NCBI GenBank assembly: GCA_010094025.1
Contig: ML991822.1
Span: 124,001 to 188,000, forward strand
Length of the DNA: 64,000 bases
Reading direction: 5' to 3'
Origin: Viridothelium virens
Taxonomy: Eukaryota > Ascomycota > Dothideomycetes > Trypetheliales > Trypetheliaceae
Shown: positions 21,269 through 34,464 of the stretch, one piece after another
How the letters are laid out: every line of letters starts with the position of its first letter
Position numbering within the stretch: position 1 is the stretch's first letter
Made by a program: the position numbers and the translations under genes
Notes under the pieces: model-generated
Seen by the model: the letters and a program-made list of their open reading frames with translations, nothing else
The model's database searches: none
What the model was told of the DNA's origin: nothing

Positions 21269-24200
21269 TCACCGCTCAAACATCATGCTCTTCTTCGTCT
21301 CCAAACTCGCGCTCCTCTCCCTCCCCTTCCCCTCCCCCTCCACCGCCAACCCCGCACTCCGCGGCTCCTCCGTCACCGGCGCATCCATGAGATTCTGCAC
21401 CCCGTCCCGCCCCTGCCCCTGCCCCGCAGGCCCCTCCTTCTCCTTCCCCCCCGCATCCACAGCCGTCGCCTCCGCCCCCTCCAACAACTCCCTATCGCGC
21501 TCTCCACCCTCGCCCTCCCCCTCATCATCCTCCTCTTCCTCATGCGGCGGCACCTGCCCCGCCCGATCCAACTCCCTCTGCGCCTCATCCACCCTGCGCT
21601 TCACCTCCGCCGCCACCCTCATCCCATCCGTCACGATATTATCCAGCATGCCCCTCAGCCCCTTACCAGGCGGGACACCCTGCGGCGGCGCGCCGGCAGT
21701 GGACGGCACGGGCGAGGCGCGAGGAGGCGTGCCGCTGCCGCTGCCGCTGCTGCTATGGGCGGCGTTGGCGAAGGTGGTGAGGCGCGAGGAGGAGAGCGCG
21801 GATGGGGTCGCCGGGTGGGGACTCGTGGAGAGGTGGAAGGAGTTTGCGAAGGCGGAGTCGAAGAAGTGCTCGAGGGTTTCGTCGGCGAGGACGAGCATGC
21901 GGAAGGTGGGGAGGGTGATGTGGAGCGGTTTGGAAGGGTCGAGGGCGAGGTTGGCGGAGGTGGAGCGGTCGGATCTGGCGTGTGGGTGGTTGTTGGTGGT
22001 CGTGGTGCTGGGGGCGATGGAGGTGGCGGGGGTTTCGGTGCCGAGGGTGTTGATGCTGGGGGCGTTGCCGTCCATGGAGGTCTTTCCCTCGTTGAGGTCG
22101 AGGAGGTTGCCTTCGTCCTTGTCGTCCTCTTCGTCGTCGTCGCCGATGCTGAAGGAGTTGAGGGCGTCTTCGGAAGCAGTGGTAGCTGCGCGATCTCCAG
22201 TTTCCTCCGACTTGAGATCCGGGTCAGCGTACTCGAAGCAACGGCGAATGAATGCCGAAACTCCGCTAAGGAATTGTTCATCTCCGTTCTCACGAGCGCT
22301 ATTGGCTCCGCTTGGTGATTGTAATTGATTTGGTGAAAGAAGGCCACTCGTAGATGGCTCTAGTCCCCGTCTTCCAAGGAAAAGCAATGCTTCAGAAATC
22401 CTTAAGATTCCTTCCCTATCAACTTTTCCATCATCATCGTCGTCATAAAGCTCGAAAAAGTAGCTGATGGTAGCCATGATATCTCTAGTACCTTTTACAT
22501 GAGCAATGCCAGTGACTACATTCTGAAGGCTAAGCGCAGCAGTTGAATCAGTATCCCATTTGCGGAAAAGTCGTTGCATGAATTCATGATCTGCAGGTTC
22601 TGGCGATGAGCCCCACGGAGAGAGCGGTATACTTTGTGACCGTATGCTCCCAAAATAAGAATGCTTTTCAGTTGTTTCACGCATAGGGGAGGAAGGTGAA
22701 TCTGTCACAGCCCACTTTGTAATACCTGTCCAACTTGAGCATTCTGTTAGACGAATCGTCAAGACGTCATCTTACCTGCGAGGAATTCTCGAAATGCATC
22801 ATAGTCCATTTGGGTAGGGCTCGGCCCTAGTCCTACTCTGCCCATCTCAACTGCTGGATTGCCAGCAATACCCGAAACAACTTCATTAGCTTTTGTTAGA
22901 CCTGCTTTCTTCCGTCTTGCTGCCTCTTGCTCGATCATTTGCTTTCTCTGCTGCCGCTCGTAGAGGATACCGTAGAAACGATCATACAGGAAGCTGAGAT
23001 CACTTGCGCTCAGTCGTTTGCTGTCCGGACCCAGATTTCTGATTGATGTCCTCTTCGCAAAGTTTTCTATATTATCTAAGACGGCGTCCTTGTACTTGGC
23101 TCGTTGCTCAGAGATCGTATGCTGCGTTATCCCCGCAAATTCCTTGAAGGCGACAACGATGAGCTCCTGAAAACGGGTCACATTACGAAGTCGCTCATTT
23201 GTGGATGTCGGATGTGCTGACTCGTCCAATCGTGCAAAGTAGGTTTTGAGTATCGAGATAAAAGTGCCATCATCTGTAGCATCGAGAAGTTCTTCGCCGT
23301 TCTGTCGTAAAATAGCTAGTCCGACCTGGAATAGTACCTTCGGGCCTTCGAGAAAGAACATATCTAAGACACGAAATGCAAATATGAGGGGCATAGAGTT
23401 GATATATAATGATAGAAACCAAGGTAAAGAAACAACGGATAGCTGGACGTCGGACTTGACTAGATGATCCCATAGAACAGGCATGGTTTTTTCAACTAAC
23501 GATTCGAACACCCGCTGGTCGAGAAGCGTTCCATACATTGTTGTAGAATAGTAGCCGGGCAAAAGTCTATCGCAGAGAACGGAGAGGAGTGAGAAGGCTT
23601 GAGTTTCGGACATGTATCTGAGATGATTAGACTCCCACAAAGAGTGAGGAGAGGTAAAAGTCAACCCACATTAGAAGCGCTGCAACGACGATATTCATGG
23701 CCTGACAATATCCCACTTCAGGATTGGTCCAGCTATACGCGGTCAGAACTCTACGTAATCTGCCAATACCCTCTTCGCTCTGGAAGCCAGGGTATTCAGG
23801 TAAAGACCTGTTGAGATCTTTCTCAATTTCGTCAATCGCTAGCGACTCTTGTCCAGAGAACTTGGCCAATGTTTCTGTATAAGCGTTGGGGTTTTTTAAC
23901 CTTAGGTAGAGGGATCCAGAGGTGAGTTCCCATATTTCCCCCCTGAGTCTATTTGGAAGCCCAACTCTTATGAGCTTGTGGACCTTTGGTTGCCTCACAA
24001 GTGTATAGTGTCGGCCACTCTCTCGCATATATTCAGCCCAAAGCCTCATCTTTGCGCCATCTCGTAATTTTCTGGCATCGCCCGGATATCGAAAAACCAT
24101 TCCCAGACCTGCATCTGGCGGTGTTGTTGCCCTGCTCTCAGACGCAGCAGTGTCTTTGGATTTTTTGGGTTCAAGAGATAGCAGATATTCCGAGTAGCAG

Positions 24201-24859
24201 TTGGTCGAGACAAGCCTGAGGTTCTCAACATCCTTGATGCCCTCTCTTAGCCCTTTCTTCAGTCCATCACAAAACCTCTCGCACTGCTGCCGACTGCCAG
24301 CCAGTTGAATTGTCAACTTCGGGGTCTCGACTATACGTTTGGGAGAACCATCGGTGGCCTCGGCTGCCTTTTCTATCTTAACCCCATTCCACGTTGTTAT
24401 CGAGAGTGCAAAAATAAAGCTTTGACTATGCGACCTTTCAACTTTTCGAATTGCGCAAAGTGGAAGTGTGAACCCATTCCCGGCCGGGCCTGCGCCGTGT
24501 GTCTGGCCTGTAAAGGCGCTGGACGAGCTTGTACTTGCAGTGCTCAAGAAGCTAGAGCCTTGTGTAGAGAATGACAGATATGATTCGCTGAGATGCAATC
24601 GTCCGGCAAAGTATACCCCATTAAACCGATCCACACTCTTGGGCTTTCCTTCCCGGCCGCTGGTTCCACGATTCGTTTCAGGTGAGAAAGTGAGCTCAGC
24701 AGGGATTTCGTGCAGAGGGTTTTCACCGTCAGGCAAACGGAACTGGTGTCTAAAAAGAGCTGCTTTCGAGGGTCGTCGGTCCGATCCTAGGGTCGGCGAG
24801 GGTAGGTTAGAGTCGATGAGGTTTTGGGCCTTTTGTACTAGATTGGACAGGTTGAACAT
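21269..24859 (-). CDS. GRAM-TBC Rab GTPase-activating protein (Gyp2/Mdr1-like)
   Basis: Three exons: 24859-23670, 23617-22776 and 22725-21269, with introns of 52 and 50 nt, coding 1162 residues. After a short N-terminus comes a GRAM-like domain (FNGVYFAGRLHLSESYLSF, about residues 80-200). The TBC domain follows with LRGEIWELTSG, the arginine finger motif IEKDLNRSLPEY and the glutamine finger YCQAMN; the second exon continues it with YMSETQAFSLL and TTMYGTLLDQ. A C-terminal EF-hand-like loop (YDDDDDGKVDREG) is present, then a disordered, charged tail. These proteins accelerate GTP hydrolysis on Rab proteins and so control vesicle traffic; both catalytic fingers are intact. The last exon becomes abruptly GC-rich, which creates long meaningless antisense frames. 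Confidence 0.92.
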
Positions 24860-26045
24860 GTCGGAATCCCCCTTTCATTCCTGCATCAGGAAGAAATCTT
24901 GGAATGAACTCAGGTTCCGGTTGCTCCAAGGCTTTCCCGAAGCCCTGAGCTAGACAATTGGGGATTGCTGGCGTTGCGTGAAGCTTGACAGTTCAGGACA
25001 CTCACTCTCGTCAGCTAGGCCTGCACTGTCCCTGAGCTGCAACGTCAGAGGGCCGACCTCTCCGCCGAGGAAAGCCCGGCCCCTCCAAAGATCCTTACTC
25101 TAGAAGATTTGTATCGAATTGGTCCGTCATTATTGTTATCCCCTTGTCTATTCGAGTAATATTTAGATGCGCTCCAGTCTATCAATTCTAACATGTGTTG
25201 AGATCAAACGCCAAGCGTCAGCCCGTCGCTGGGTCATCGTGATCTCCGCAAACAAAAAGAAGGATTCTCAGATTATTGCCTGACCTGGACTGATCAAATG
25301 CACTCATGTAATGAGAACTGCTGCGAACAGAAAAGCCCGGAGGCCGATGCAAGTTTTGCCCGACTGGCTGCTCAGTCGGCCGTATCATTGGCAGTTGTAT
25401 GAACGCATGTTGGGGTTGCACAGCGGTTGTTCTCCAACGACGCGCTGGTGCCTTACGCTCTGGTGTGGAGAGGGCGTACAAGCGATTAGCAATCGCTAAT
25501 CTGGGCGCTCTGCAGTGGGAGCAGTGGGAGCGGGTGGAGCACATGAAGCAAACACGGGATGCTAGCCTTGGCCCTGCATTTGCATACGTGTTATTCGACC
25601 GCCCACGGCGCAGGTCCTATACGCTTGGGATCGCACTGCCTCATGGCTGGCCGCTGAGCTACAAAAACCCCTCATACCAAGCAGCCAAGAGCATGGAGGC
25701 CTCATGTGTGCCGATATTACTCAAAAATCCCTAGTCATCCTTTCACCGTGTGTCCGTGCTCCCCTCTCTACCCGTCCCAGCTGCTGTAAGCGACTAGGGC
25801 GCATTTTCAATAGGCAAAGAGTAGGCGGAGCGCAGCCTTCTTCTAATGGCAAAGGGAGTCGGGCCTTTGCTCCGCCTCGGCATAAAAACAACATAGTCCT
25901 GCCCTAGACCTAATCATGTATAGAAGCTCAGCCCGCAAGCCAGTAAGTGGCCTATTTGTTTCTACTCCCTTGCTGCAAGGACTCGTTGATCCACACTTGA
26001 CCTTCCAATCAGTTTTATCAATTCACTTTTCATATCCTTTGCCAC
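24860..26045. other. Intergenic, divergent promoters
   Basis: Lies between the divergent TBC gene and sugar porter. Short frames (25218-25544 minus, 25399-25734 plus) have no motif. No repeat or RNA gene seen. Confidence 0.45.
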
Positions 26046-28197
26046 ATGGGCTCCATGGAAGAGCCTGGGAATATGGTGGACGCGATTCAGTATAAGGTAA
26101 GGCAATGTTTACCCCTTCTTTACTATATTCCCGCACTGATTTTCGACTCTTATCACAGCAAGGTCCCCCATCAAAGCCTGTTGCCGAAGGCTACACACAA
26201 GCATTGTAAGTCTTTCCCTTGACCGACGATCACTTTCAGGAAACCTGCGACTCATCTGTACCTGCAGAATCGACAACCCTCTTTTACACCGGACAAGGCG
26301 GCAGGTCCAAGAGGATGCCCAGACATTCCATTCTGAGCATAATCTCGATGAGGTCGTGGATGTCGATGTCTTTGTCAGAGGTGCCCTGATCGCCCGGGAG
26401 CAGGACGACCCAGACGCTTACAAGAACTTCGAAGGACTAACTAGAATCGAAAAAAAGGCACTAGAGAATGAACAAAAACCTGGAGTGTGGCAACAGATCA
26501 AGCAGCTTCCCAAGGAATTCAGAATCATCCTCGCAACATGCTGCCTTGCCGCATGTACGCAAGGCTGGGACCAGCAAAGTATCAATGGGGCTAACCTGAG
26601 CTGGCCTGAGCATTGGCACTTGAACGTCGACTTGAACTTGAAGAATCACCACACCACCGATGTCTGGATTTTTGGGGCAGTCAACGCTGCGCCTTACCTT
26701 TCTGGCGCCTTTGTGGGCTGCTGGCTCAGTGACCCGTTGAATGAGTATTTTTACGGCAGACGCGGTGCCATTTTCGTCGCATCTATCTTCAGTTTTGCAA
26801 CGGTCATTGGAGCGGCATGCGCCTCTAGCTGGCAGACGCTGCTGATCTGTCGTGTTCTCCTGGGATTTGGCATGGGCGCAAAAGCTTCTGTTGTGCCCAT
26901 CTTCATCTCTGAGACGGCTCCAACACCCATTCGAGGCACTTTGGTCATTTGTTGGCAAATCTTCGTTACGTTCGGTATCTTTCTCGGTAGTGTGGCCTGT
27001 CTGGTCGTTTCCGATAACTGGAGATACCAAATCGCGTCTGCTTTCATCCCACCGCTACCTCTTTTGATCCTCGTCCTTCTATGCGTCGAGTCACCGCGCT
27101 GGCTCTTAAAGAAAGGCAGATACGGAGATGCGTACAGAGCGTATCTCAAACTCCGAGACACCCCCTTGCAAGCCTGCCGTGATCTCTATTATATCCACTG
27201 TCAAATCCAGAGCGAGACCCAATATTTTTCAAAGAAAGCTCGACAGGAAGACGAAATGGAAATGCGAGAACGGCATGGCAGTTTAGAAAGTCGCTCAGCA
27301 TTCTTTGACGGGCAGGACAATTTCCAGACCGAGGTTCGCTTGACGGGATATTGGCAGCGCTTCTTACAGCTCTTCGTCGTTCCACGTATCCGCAGGGCTA
27401 CTGTCGCAGCAGTCGTTGTCATGATAAGCCAGCAACTGTGTGGCATCAACATATTGTCGTTCCTCTCAAGCACCATCTTTAATGACGCATTCAACTCGGG
27501 ATCTGCAGGGCTTACGGACGACAAGAACAAGAAGACCGCACTATGGATCAGCTTTGGGTTTGGCCTGACAAACCATCTTTTTACCTGGCTGGCTGTAAAC
27601 AACATTGATAAACTTGGCAGACGGTGGTTGCTCAATAGAAGCTTTCCATTGATGGCGGTCACCCTGCTTGCCACCGGGTTTTGTTTCTACATCCACCATA
27701 CTAGTGTGCGCGTAGGCTTGGTAGCAACCTTTTTCATTCTTTTCACCTTGGCGTACTCGCCTGGAGAAGGGCCTGTTGCATTCACACTCTCAGCAGAAGT
27801 CTTTCCTCTTGTTAATCGCGAGGTTGGAATGAGCTTTGCTGTGTTCTGGAATCTCCTGGGGGCTGGGATTTTGGCTCTCGTGGTTCCCCAGCTAACTTAC
27901 GCGATCGGGCATCCGGGTCTCCTTTTTCTTTTCGCAGGTCTGAACGTTGTTGCTTTCACACTAGCATATCTACTGGTGCCAGAGACCGCCCGTATTGGAC
28001 TCGAGGAGCTGAACGACATCTTCGAAGTTCCCACGAGAGAGCATGTCGCCTATCAAATTGCTATGGCGCGGTGGACCTTCAACCATTACATACGCAGATT
28101 GGATGTTGAAGAGCCGGCGCCTCTGTATGTGTGGGCTAAAGATCGACAGCCCAAGAGGCCGCCACTGCAGAGGTCCTCAAGTTCGTGGACTCGATAG
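26046..28197 (+). CDS. MFS sugar porter (possibly polyol/inositol type)
   Basis: Three exons, 26046-26096, 26159-26205 and 26268-28197, both introns 62 nt, 675 residues. The small first exons join in frame to give ALIDNPLLHRTRRQVQEDA, typical of the long cytosolic N-terminus of fungal polyol-like porters. Sugar porter signatures are present: EYFYGRRG after helix 2, VESPRWLLKKGRYGDA before the central loop, QQLCGINILSF in helix 7, NIDKLGRRW between helices 8 and 9, and VPETARIGLEEL after helix 12. Twelve membrane helices are expected in the plasma membrane. The substrate cannot be told from sequence alone. Start ATG at 26046 is followed by a second in-frame ATG at 26055. Confidence 0.88.
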
Positions 28198-29140
28198 GAG
28201 GTGGTTTAATGAAACGTTTCGCTTCGCCTTGTTTCCGCTTATCGCAATGATCAGAAATTTTTGCAACGCCCCGTTTACATCATGATCAGCCGTGCAGTTA
28301 TTTTCCGGATGCCGTAAGCGCATGTGAAGTCGAGTGGGGGTTACTGCATGCGTTACATACCACGTGTGTGCGTGCGTGCCCAGGTCCACAAGACGCATCC
28401 TAGGCAAGTACAGTGGCTACGAAGCCATCTGCAGGAAGAGTCTTGGCTGGTTTCGGCAAGGAAGTCTTATACGGGTTGCGAGACAGCCTTCACAAGGCTT
28501 ACCCTAGATCGCCGACAAGGCACTGCGCCCAGTCGTTGAGTGCTTGGACGCTAGGCTAGTAGTAGAAGTAGGATCAGAACCACAGTAGAAAGAGGGAAAT
28601 CCATCAAATAGGAATTGAGGTAATTCCTTGTGCTTCCGTTTGGCTCCACTTTGGCGCATCTGCGCGCTCGTCTATCATCTTGTACCGCTATTTCGTGAAC
28701 GATCTGACGGGAATGGGCAGGTGGGCACACGGGCAGGTCAAGAGCTGGGAAGTTGGGTTGCTCTTGGCTGCTCCAGCAGGTTGGGGGCGCAGTCCTTCTT
28801 GGCTAAGATCTCCGCATACCACATGGACCATCTCATGCCCCGCAGTAGGCAGCTCCAATAAAATGGGGGCTTAGTGTGACTGAGTATGATGTAGGTACTC
28901 CGCAGGAGCCGTACTTGGGTGCTTGAGTGGTTATTGAGGCTTAGACCGCCTAAGAGGTAGAAAGCAACCTTGCGGAAGATTGGAAGCTGGCGATGAGCGT
29001 TACACGTCACTGCCCAGCTACTCACCTAATCTTGTCCTTCCAACACTTTTTCCACTCATCTTATCTCTGACACTGCCTACACGAGAACGCCCCAGCAACA
29101 ATTCTGCTTGTTTGAGGTTCCTTTGGGCGTTCATATTTGC
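28198..29140. other. Intergenic, no gene recognised
   Basis: Contains the end of the sugar porter transcript and the promoter of the ankyrin gene. Short frames only. Confidence 0.45.
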
Positions 29141-31660
29141 ATGGATCCCTTTCAGGTCGCTGTGAGTGGTGTGACAGTCGCTGAATTGGCTCTGAAGCTT
29201 TACCACTCTCTAGGAAAGTTCGTGGTAAGAGCTAAAGATGCCGATGATGAAGCCAAAGAGATCCGATACACCGTGCAGAGGTCTCTCCGCACTCTTTTGG
29301 TCGCCAGCGAGACCCTGCAGGTCCGAAGCCGAAGCAAAGACCACGACCAGGATCCCCCCGCTATTGAAGAGCAGCGTATCTGGAGCAATATTCACGAATC
29401 TCTTCTAAGCTGGGATCGAAACTTGAAAAAGTTCAAGAAGCATATCGCAGATGTCCCTGAGCTTACTCAAAGTCAATCCTCTATGAATTGGATTGAAAAG
29501 ACCCTGCTGCAGTTGAAACTTGATCGCAAGGATCCAGTAATACAGCGCTTCCAGAGGAATATTGTGGAGCATGTACAAGAACTCTCTTTATCAATACAGT
29601 GCCTGAACGTGTAAGTGCCATATTCCCTATTATCTAAACCTTCACTCACATGAGGTAGATTCATGCAGCAGGACAGGGATACGCTGATCAACGACTTGCT
29701 CCTTGAACTTCACAAAATAGCCCCAGCGGATAAAGACGACGGCAATCTCGCCTACGTTTCGACATTAAGCGATGTAAAAGGCATCGCCCGGCGCAGGAGC
29801 CGTCATGAGAAAACCATGCACAAATGTATTCACACTGCGTATGCCGTAGTAGACAAGTGGTCGGAAGCAGGCTCCATCCATACTCCGAGCGTTGCTGCGG
29901 ACATTGATCAGTGGTCTACAGAGACGGAGAGCGAAATTGCAGGGGATGACTCGGATATCGAGAAGAGCGCGATGGCTATCAAACTTCCATCGGACAAGAT
30001 ACCTGTGCAAGACGAGGATACCAGTCCAACGGTTGAGCACGTTGAAAGGGCTGAAGATGTTTCATCAGGCTTTGACAATGGCTTTGATAACTCCACACCT
30101 CGCGAGGTCCTCAGTGCTCTCATTGAAAGTTATCGAAAGCATTCCGCTATCGCGGAGAATGACTGCCAGTACGATCGTGCGGAAGAGTACCAACGAAGGA
30201 TGATTGAATTTGCCGAGGAATGGAATAGTCTTTTGTTTGAACCTCAACATGATATTGGAATCATGAAGCGAGGACTGATCCAATCGCTCAGGCTCCAAGA
30301 AATACATGAAAAACTTATCGAATCTGAAAAACTTATTGAAGATGCGCTGTCTGGTAAGAAATCTGGTCCTCTGTCCTCACCTCAAAACTCAAGACCACCG
30401 CCGAGTCCGTTGGACGCAGCAACAGCGCATGATCGTTCTGGACTATACCTGGACCTGGCCGAAGTCAAATTTAAGCTGCACTGTACTCGTCAAAAGCCTC
30501 AAGCGCTCCAGGAAGCAGCCATGTACGCGAAGCAATCTTTCAAGCTCCGACTCCCTTTTAAGAATCTACCGCAATCAGGATTTCAGAAATCAGCAGAGTT
30601 CTTCGTCAAAATTCTTGAGCATCAGGACCGTCCGATCGATGCTGAAGTATACCGAACGTTATTTCTACACTCGCATACCTTGCCTCCAACACCACCACAA
30701 TCCGTGCAGGGGTTTGGCCCAAACTCCCTGAGCCATTCTGTCAGTTTTGAGGATCCTAACGGCTTAAATCTCAATGGCCGGCCTTACCTCATCTCCGCAA
30801 TCCTCACAAATGATACCGATCGCATCGACCGCCTCCTGTCCCATAATGCCAACCCCCAAATTATTCATGCCGACAAAACCGCGCTCATGTACGCGGTCGA
30901 TGCTGGCTCTCGTCTCACCATTACTAAGCTCCAAGCTAAGGGCGCCGACGTCGACTTCCAGATCTCGCCCAGTCAAATAGGACACACCGCCCTCCACTAT
31001 GCCATCTCGCAGCGCGTCCCTCACATGGTCGATGTCCTCCTCTCACACGGCGCCTCCATCGAACTACGTTACCAGGGCCTAACGCCGGTCCTCCGTGCTG
31101 CCTCGCTTAGGTTTCCCGAGGTGGTTCGAATATTATGCCAGCACGGGGCTTCCCTCAATGCCACCAACGCCGACGGACTCAGCGCGCTACATCTGGCACT
31201 CCGTGGTGAAGGGGGAACCGCGACAGCAGAACTTCTGCTACAGCACGGCGCAGATCCCAATCTCCGCTGTAACGGAGATCGATGGACGCCATTGCACTAT
31301 GCTGTAATCACGAAGAATGTCGAGTCGGCACAGTTACTTCGGGAGCACGTGCCGAATGTGCAACTGGAGGCAGAGGACCGTTACGGACGAACGGCGGCAA
31401 CGTTGGCGGTGATCCACAATCGCTACGAGCTTCTGAAGATCCTGCTGGCCGAGGGAGCAATGATACGACGGGAGAAACTTCCCGGGAAGTTGCAAATGAA
31501 TGTTGAAACTTTGTTGAAGCGGACGGAGAAGGAGAGGCGGAACGCGGGGTTGACTCGACAGAGAAGCCGAGCGAGTAGTGCGGTTGAGAGTGAGTCCAGT
31601 TCGAGCAGCTCGTTCTTGCCTTGGAGGAGAAAGGGAAGTCGCAATTTTTCGGTTGGCTGA
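29141..31660 (+). CDS. Ankyrin-repeat protein with fungal STAND-type N-terminal helical domain
   Basis: Two exons, 29141-29610 and 29659-31660, joined over a 48-nt intron (CLNV to FMQQDRDTL), 823 residues. The start MDPFQVAVSGVTVAELALKL and the following helices match the N-terminal domain often found at the front of fungal NACHT and ankyrin proteins. A disordered acidic middle follows. From about residue 530 to 745 at least six ankyrin repeats are clear: KTALMYAV, GHTALHYAIS, GLTPVLRAA, GLSALHLALR, RWTPLHYAVI and GRTAATLAV, each followed by the helix pair and a GA(D/S) turn. The C-terminus is basic and serine-rich. The class is usually involved in protein-protein recognition; no partner is implied by the neighbours. 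Confidence 0.85.
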
Positions 31661-31776
31661 TTCTAGATGAGACTTGCTTGTCGGGTGTTTTTTGTGGATT
31701 AACGGTGCTGGTTCAGCAGAGATACCCCTGGGAATTTGGATTTTCGTTTGGACTGCGTTGCATGCTCTGCAATCTT

Positions 31777-34017
31777 TTATTTTGAATCTTCGTCAATGAA
31801 CTCAACAAGCGCGGTACCTGCTTTGCACATATCCTGTGAAAAACATTAGCATGTTCATCCATAGGCCTGCACGGCAGAACAGAAAGCAGTCAAGCAGAAA
31901 TAGACAGTTCATCAACTCACCCCAGCTCCATGCACAACCTTTTGCACAATTCCATCCTGCGGACTTCGAATCACCGTCTCCATTTTCATACTCTCGATCA
32001 CCACCAGAGCCTGATCCTTTTTCACGATTTCTCCCTCTTTGACCTCTACTCGTAACACTTTACAGGGCATAGGCGCCAACACGCTATTCAACACAGTCTT
32101 CATTCCCAACGCCTCCTCTGCCCAGTTTGGAAGGCCAAGCTGCAGTCGATACTGTCTTCCTTGCTGAAACAGCGTAATTTGCTCGTCTTCCCGTACAAAC
32201 GTTGCACCCAGCCTCGTGTGCGGAAAGAAACTCCTGAGGCTCTTCCCATTCGCACCAAGCTCCGCCAAAACGGGGACGAACTCCCTTCCATCCACCTCCA
32301 GCGCAAATCTCCCGGGACCAACCTGTCGCGCTTTCACCGTCATCGCGACATTATTCTCAGGCTTCCCATCAGCAGCAACTTCCACAAGATGGACCTCACG
32401 AGCCTGATAATCCGCACCAAATCCGATCTTGCTCCCCGCCTCGCCGAACCCTCGCCCTAGCACCTGCCGGCTCTGCGCTTCCTGCAAAAGCACTCCCAGC
32501 GCCGCCTGAGCCCACACCTCCGGCGGCGTCTTCTCCGCCGCAAACAGCTCGTCCCGATACTTCTCGATATAGCCCGTCTCTACCTCGCCCGCAACAAACG
32601 CAGGGCTCACACACAACCGCTTCAAGAACTCGATATTGGTAGTTGGCCCCGCGATCTCGTACTCCCCGAGCGCCACATGCAGCTTCTGCAGCGCCGCATG
32701 GCGATCGGGCCCACGCACGATGAGCTTCGCGATCATGGGGTCGTAGTAGGACGACACCTCGTCGCCCTGGGCAAAGCCCGCATCAATGCGGAGAGTCGGG
32801 GACGGGGTCGGGGTGCGGAGGTGAGTGAGCCGGCCTGTCGAGGGAAGGAAGCCCATGGCGGGGTTCTCGGCGTAGATGCGTGCCTCGATGGCGTGGCCGT
32901 GCTGGGGGATGCGCTCGCGGATCGCGGATTGAGTGAGCGGTAGGGGAGCGCCTTGGGCGACGAGGAGCTGCCAGTGGACGAGGTCTTCGCCCGTGACGAG
33001 CTCGGTGACGGGGTGCTCGACTTGTAGGCGCGTGTTCATTTCCATGAAGAAGAAGGCGCCGGTGGTGGTGTCGAAGATGAACTCGACGGTGCCGGCGCCT
33101 TCGTAGCCGACGGCGAGGGCGGCTTTTCGGGCTTTGTCCCAGAGATCTTGACGAGTTTCTTCGTCGAGATTGGGGGCGGGAGATTCCTCGAGGATTTTTT
33201 GGTGGCGCCGCTGCACGCTGCAGTCTCGTTCGCCTAGGGCGACGCAGTTCCCGTGCTTGTCGGCAAAGATCTGGACTTCAACGTGGCGAGGAGTGGTGAT
33301 ATATTTTTCTACTAGCATGGCATCGTCACCAAACGAATTCCTTGCTTCGCTCTTTGCGCTCTCTAGCTGTGGTAGAAACTCCTCCGGCGTTCGTGCAATC
33401 CGCATGCCCTTGCCACCACCTCCCTTGACGGCTTTGAGGAGCACGGGGAACCCGATCCTTGAGGCTTCAGACGCCAGATATTCCGGAGACTGGTTTGTAC
33501 CATGATAGCCTGGTATACATGGTACGCCAGCATTGGTCATGATCTCCTTCGACCGACTTTTGTTTCCCATCGCCTCAATCGCGTCGGCCGGTGGTCCGAT
33601 AAACACCAGCCCGGCTAACTTGCATTTTTCTGCAAACGCGGAATTCTCGCTCAAGAATCCATAGCCCGGATGTATACCATCACAACCTTGTTTCTTTGCT
33701 ACCTCAATGATACGATCGCCATTCAGGTAAGCTGTAGGCAATCCGAGATTGACTGCGAAGGGAGAGGATAAGGCATGTTGAGAGCGAGCATCGGGGTTGG
33801 TGTACAGGGTCGTGGTGCGTATCCCATACTCAGATGCGGTGCGATTCACTCGGAGGGCAATCTCGCCGCGGTTAGCTATAAGGATGGAGCGAAGAGGTCT
33901 AGTTTCTGAGGGTTTAGTTGCGGCGGTATACTGCCATCGTTTATTGCGAAAGACTGCATTTAGGAGGATGGCGGGCCCATTGGACCGCTGAACTCGCAAA
34001 GGAAGCATTGTGGACAT
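31777..34017 (-). CDS. mccA: 3-methylcrotonyl-CoA carboxylase alpha (biotin carboxylase) subunit, mitochondrial
   Basis: Two exons: 34017-31921 and 31833-31777, 87-nt intron, 717 residues. The second exon adds only 18 residues (DMCKAGTALVEFIDEDSK), completing the biotinyl domain. The N-terminus is basic and hydroxylated, as in a mitochondrial presequence. Biotin carboxylase starts at ILIANRGEIALRV (about residue 45). ATP-grasp glycine loop KAVKGGGGKGMRIA, catalytic region FMEMNTRLQVEHPVTE and the biotin attachment site ESMKMET near residue 676 are all intact. It carboxylates 3-methylcrotonyl-CoA in leucine breakdown together with a beta subunit. In Aspergillus mccA, mccB and an isovaleryl-CoA dehydrogenase gene are clustered; no beta subunit is found in this window. 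Confidence 0.95.
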
Positions 34018-34464
34018 ATTGATAACTCGAAGTATGGCTCGAGAGCCTTTGTAGTGTCACAGGAGATCCATTGGACGCGCAGGTGCGTTCAGAAGATTTC
34101 ACAGATGATGGAAATGCATTTTAAGACATGCTAAAGCCGACAATAAGCGACACGCGGGGATGCTGACCCTGGTCAACAACGGCGCCGACCCTTGGTGAGG
34201 CTTGCTTCAATAGACCTTGTACCTCTCTTTGCTTTTTGGGACAGTTTGAATCGATGCTTGTTTCCAGTGAAGAGTGGAAGAGCTGATCCAGATGCTTTCG
34301 AGAATGTAAAAGTGTGGTGTCATACATAATCATTAGGAACGATGATCACTGAAGCTTGGCGACACTCTAAGGCCGACACGCTATGCGATTGGCTGCAACA
34401 CCATGAAAGAAGTTGGAACGTGTGTAAAGGCATCTGGAATCGGCGGACGGATCGGTGCCTGCTA

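Noticed and set aside
21140-22328. Two long plus-strand frames (392 and 360 residues)
   Set aside because: They are antisense to the GC-rich last exon of the TBC gene, have simple repetitive composition and no motif.
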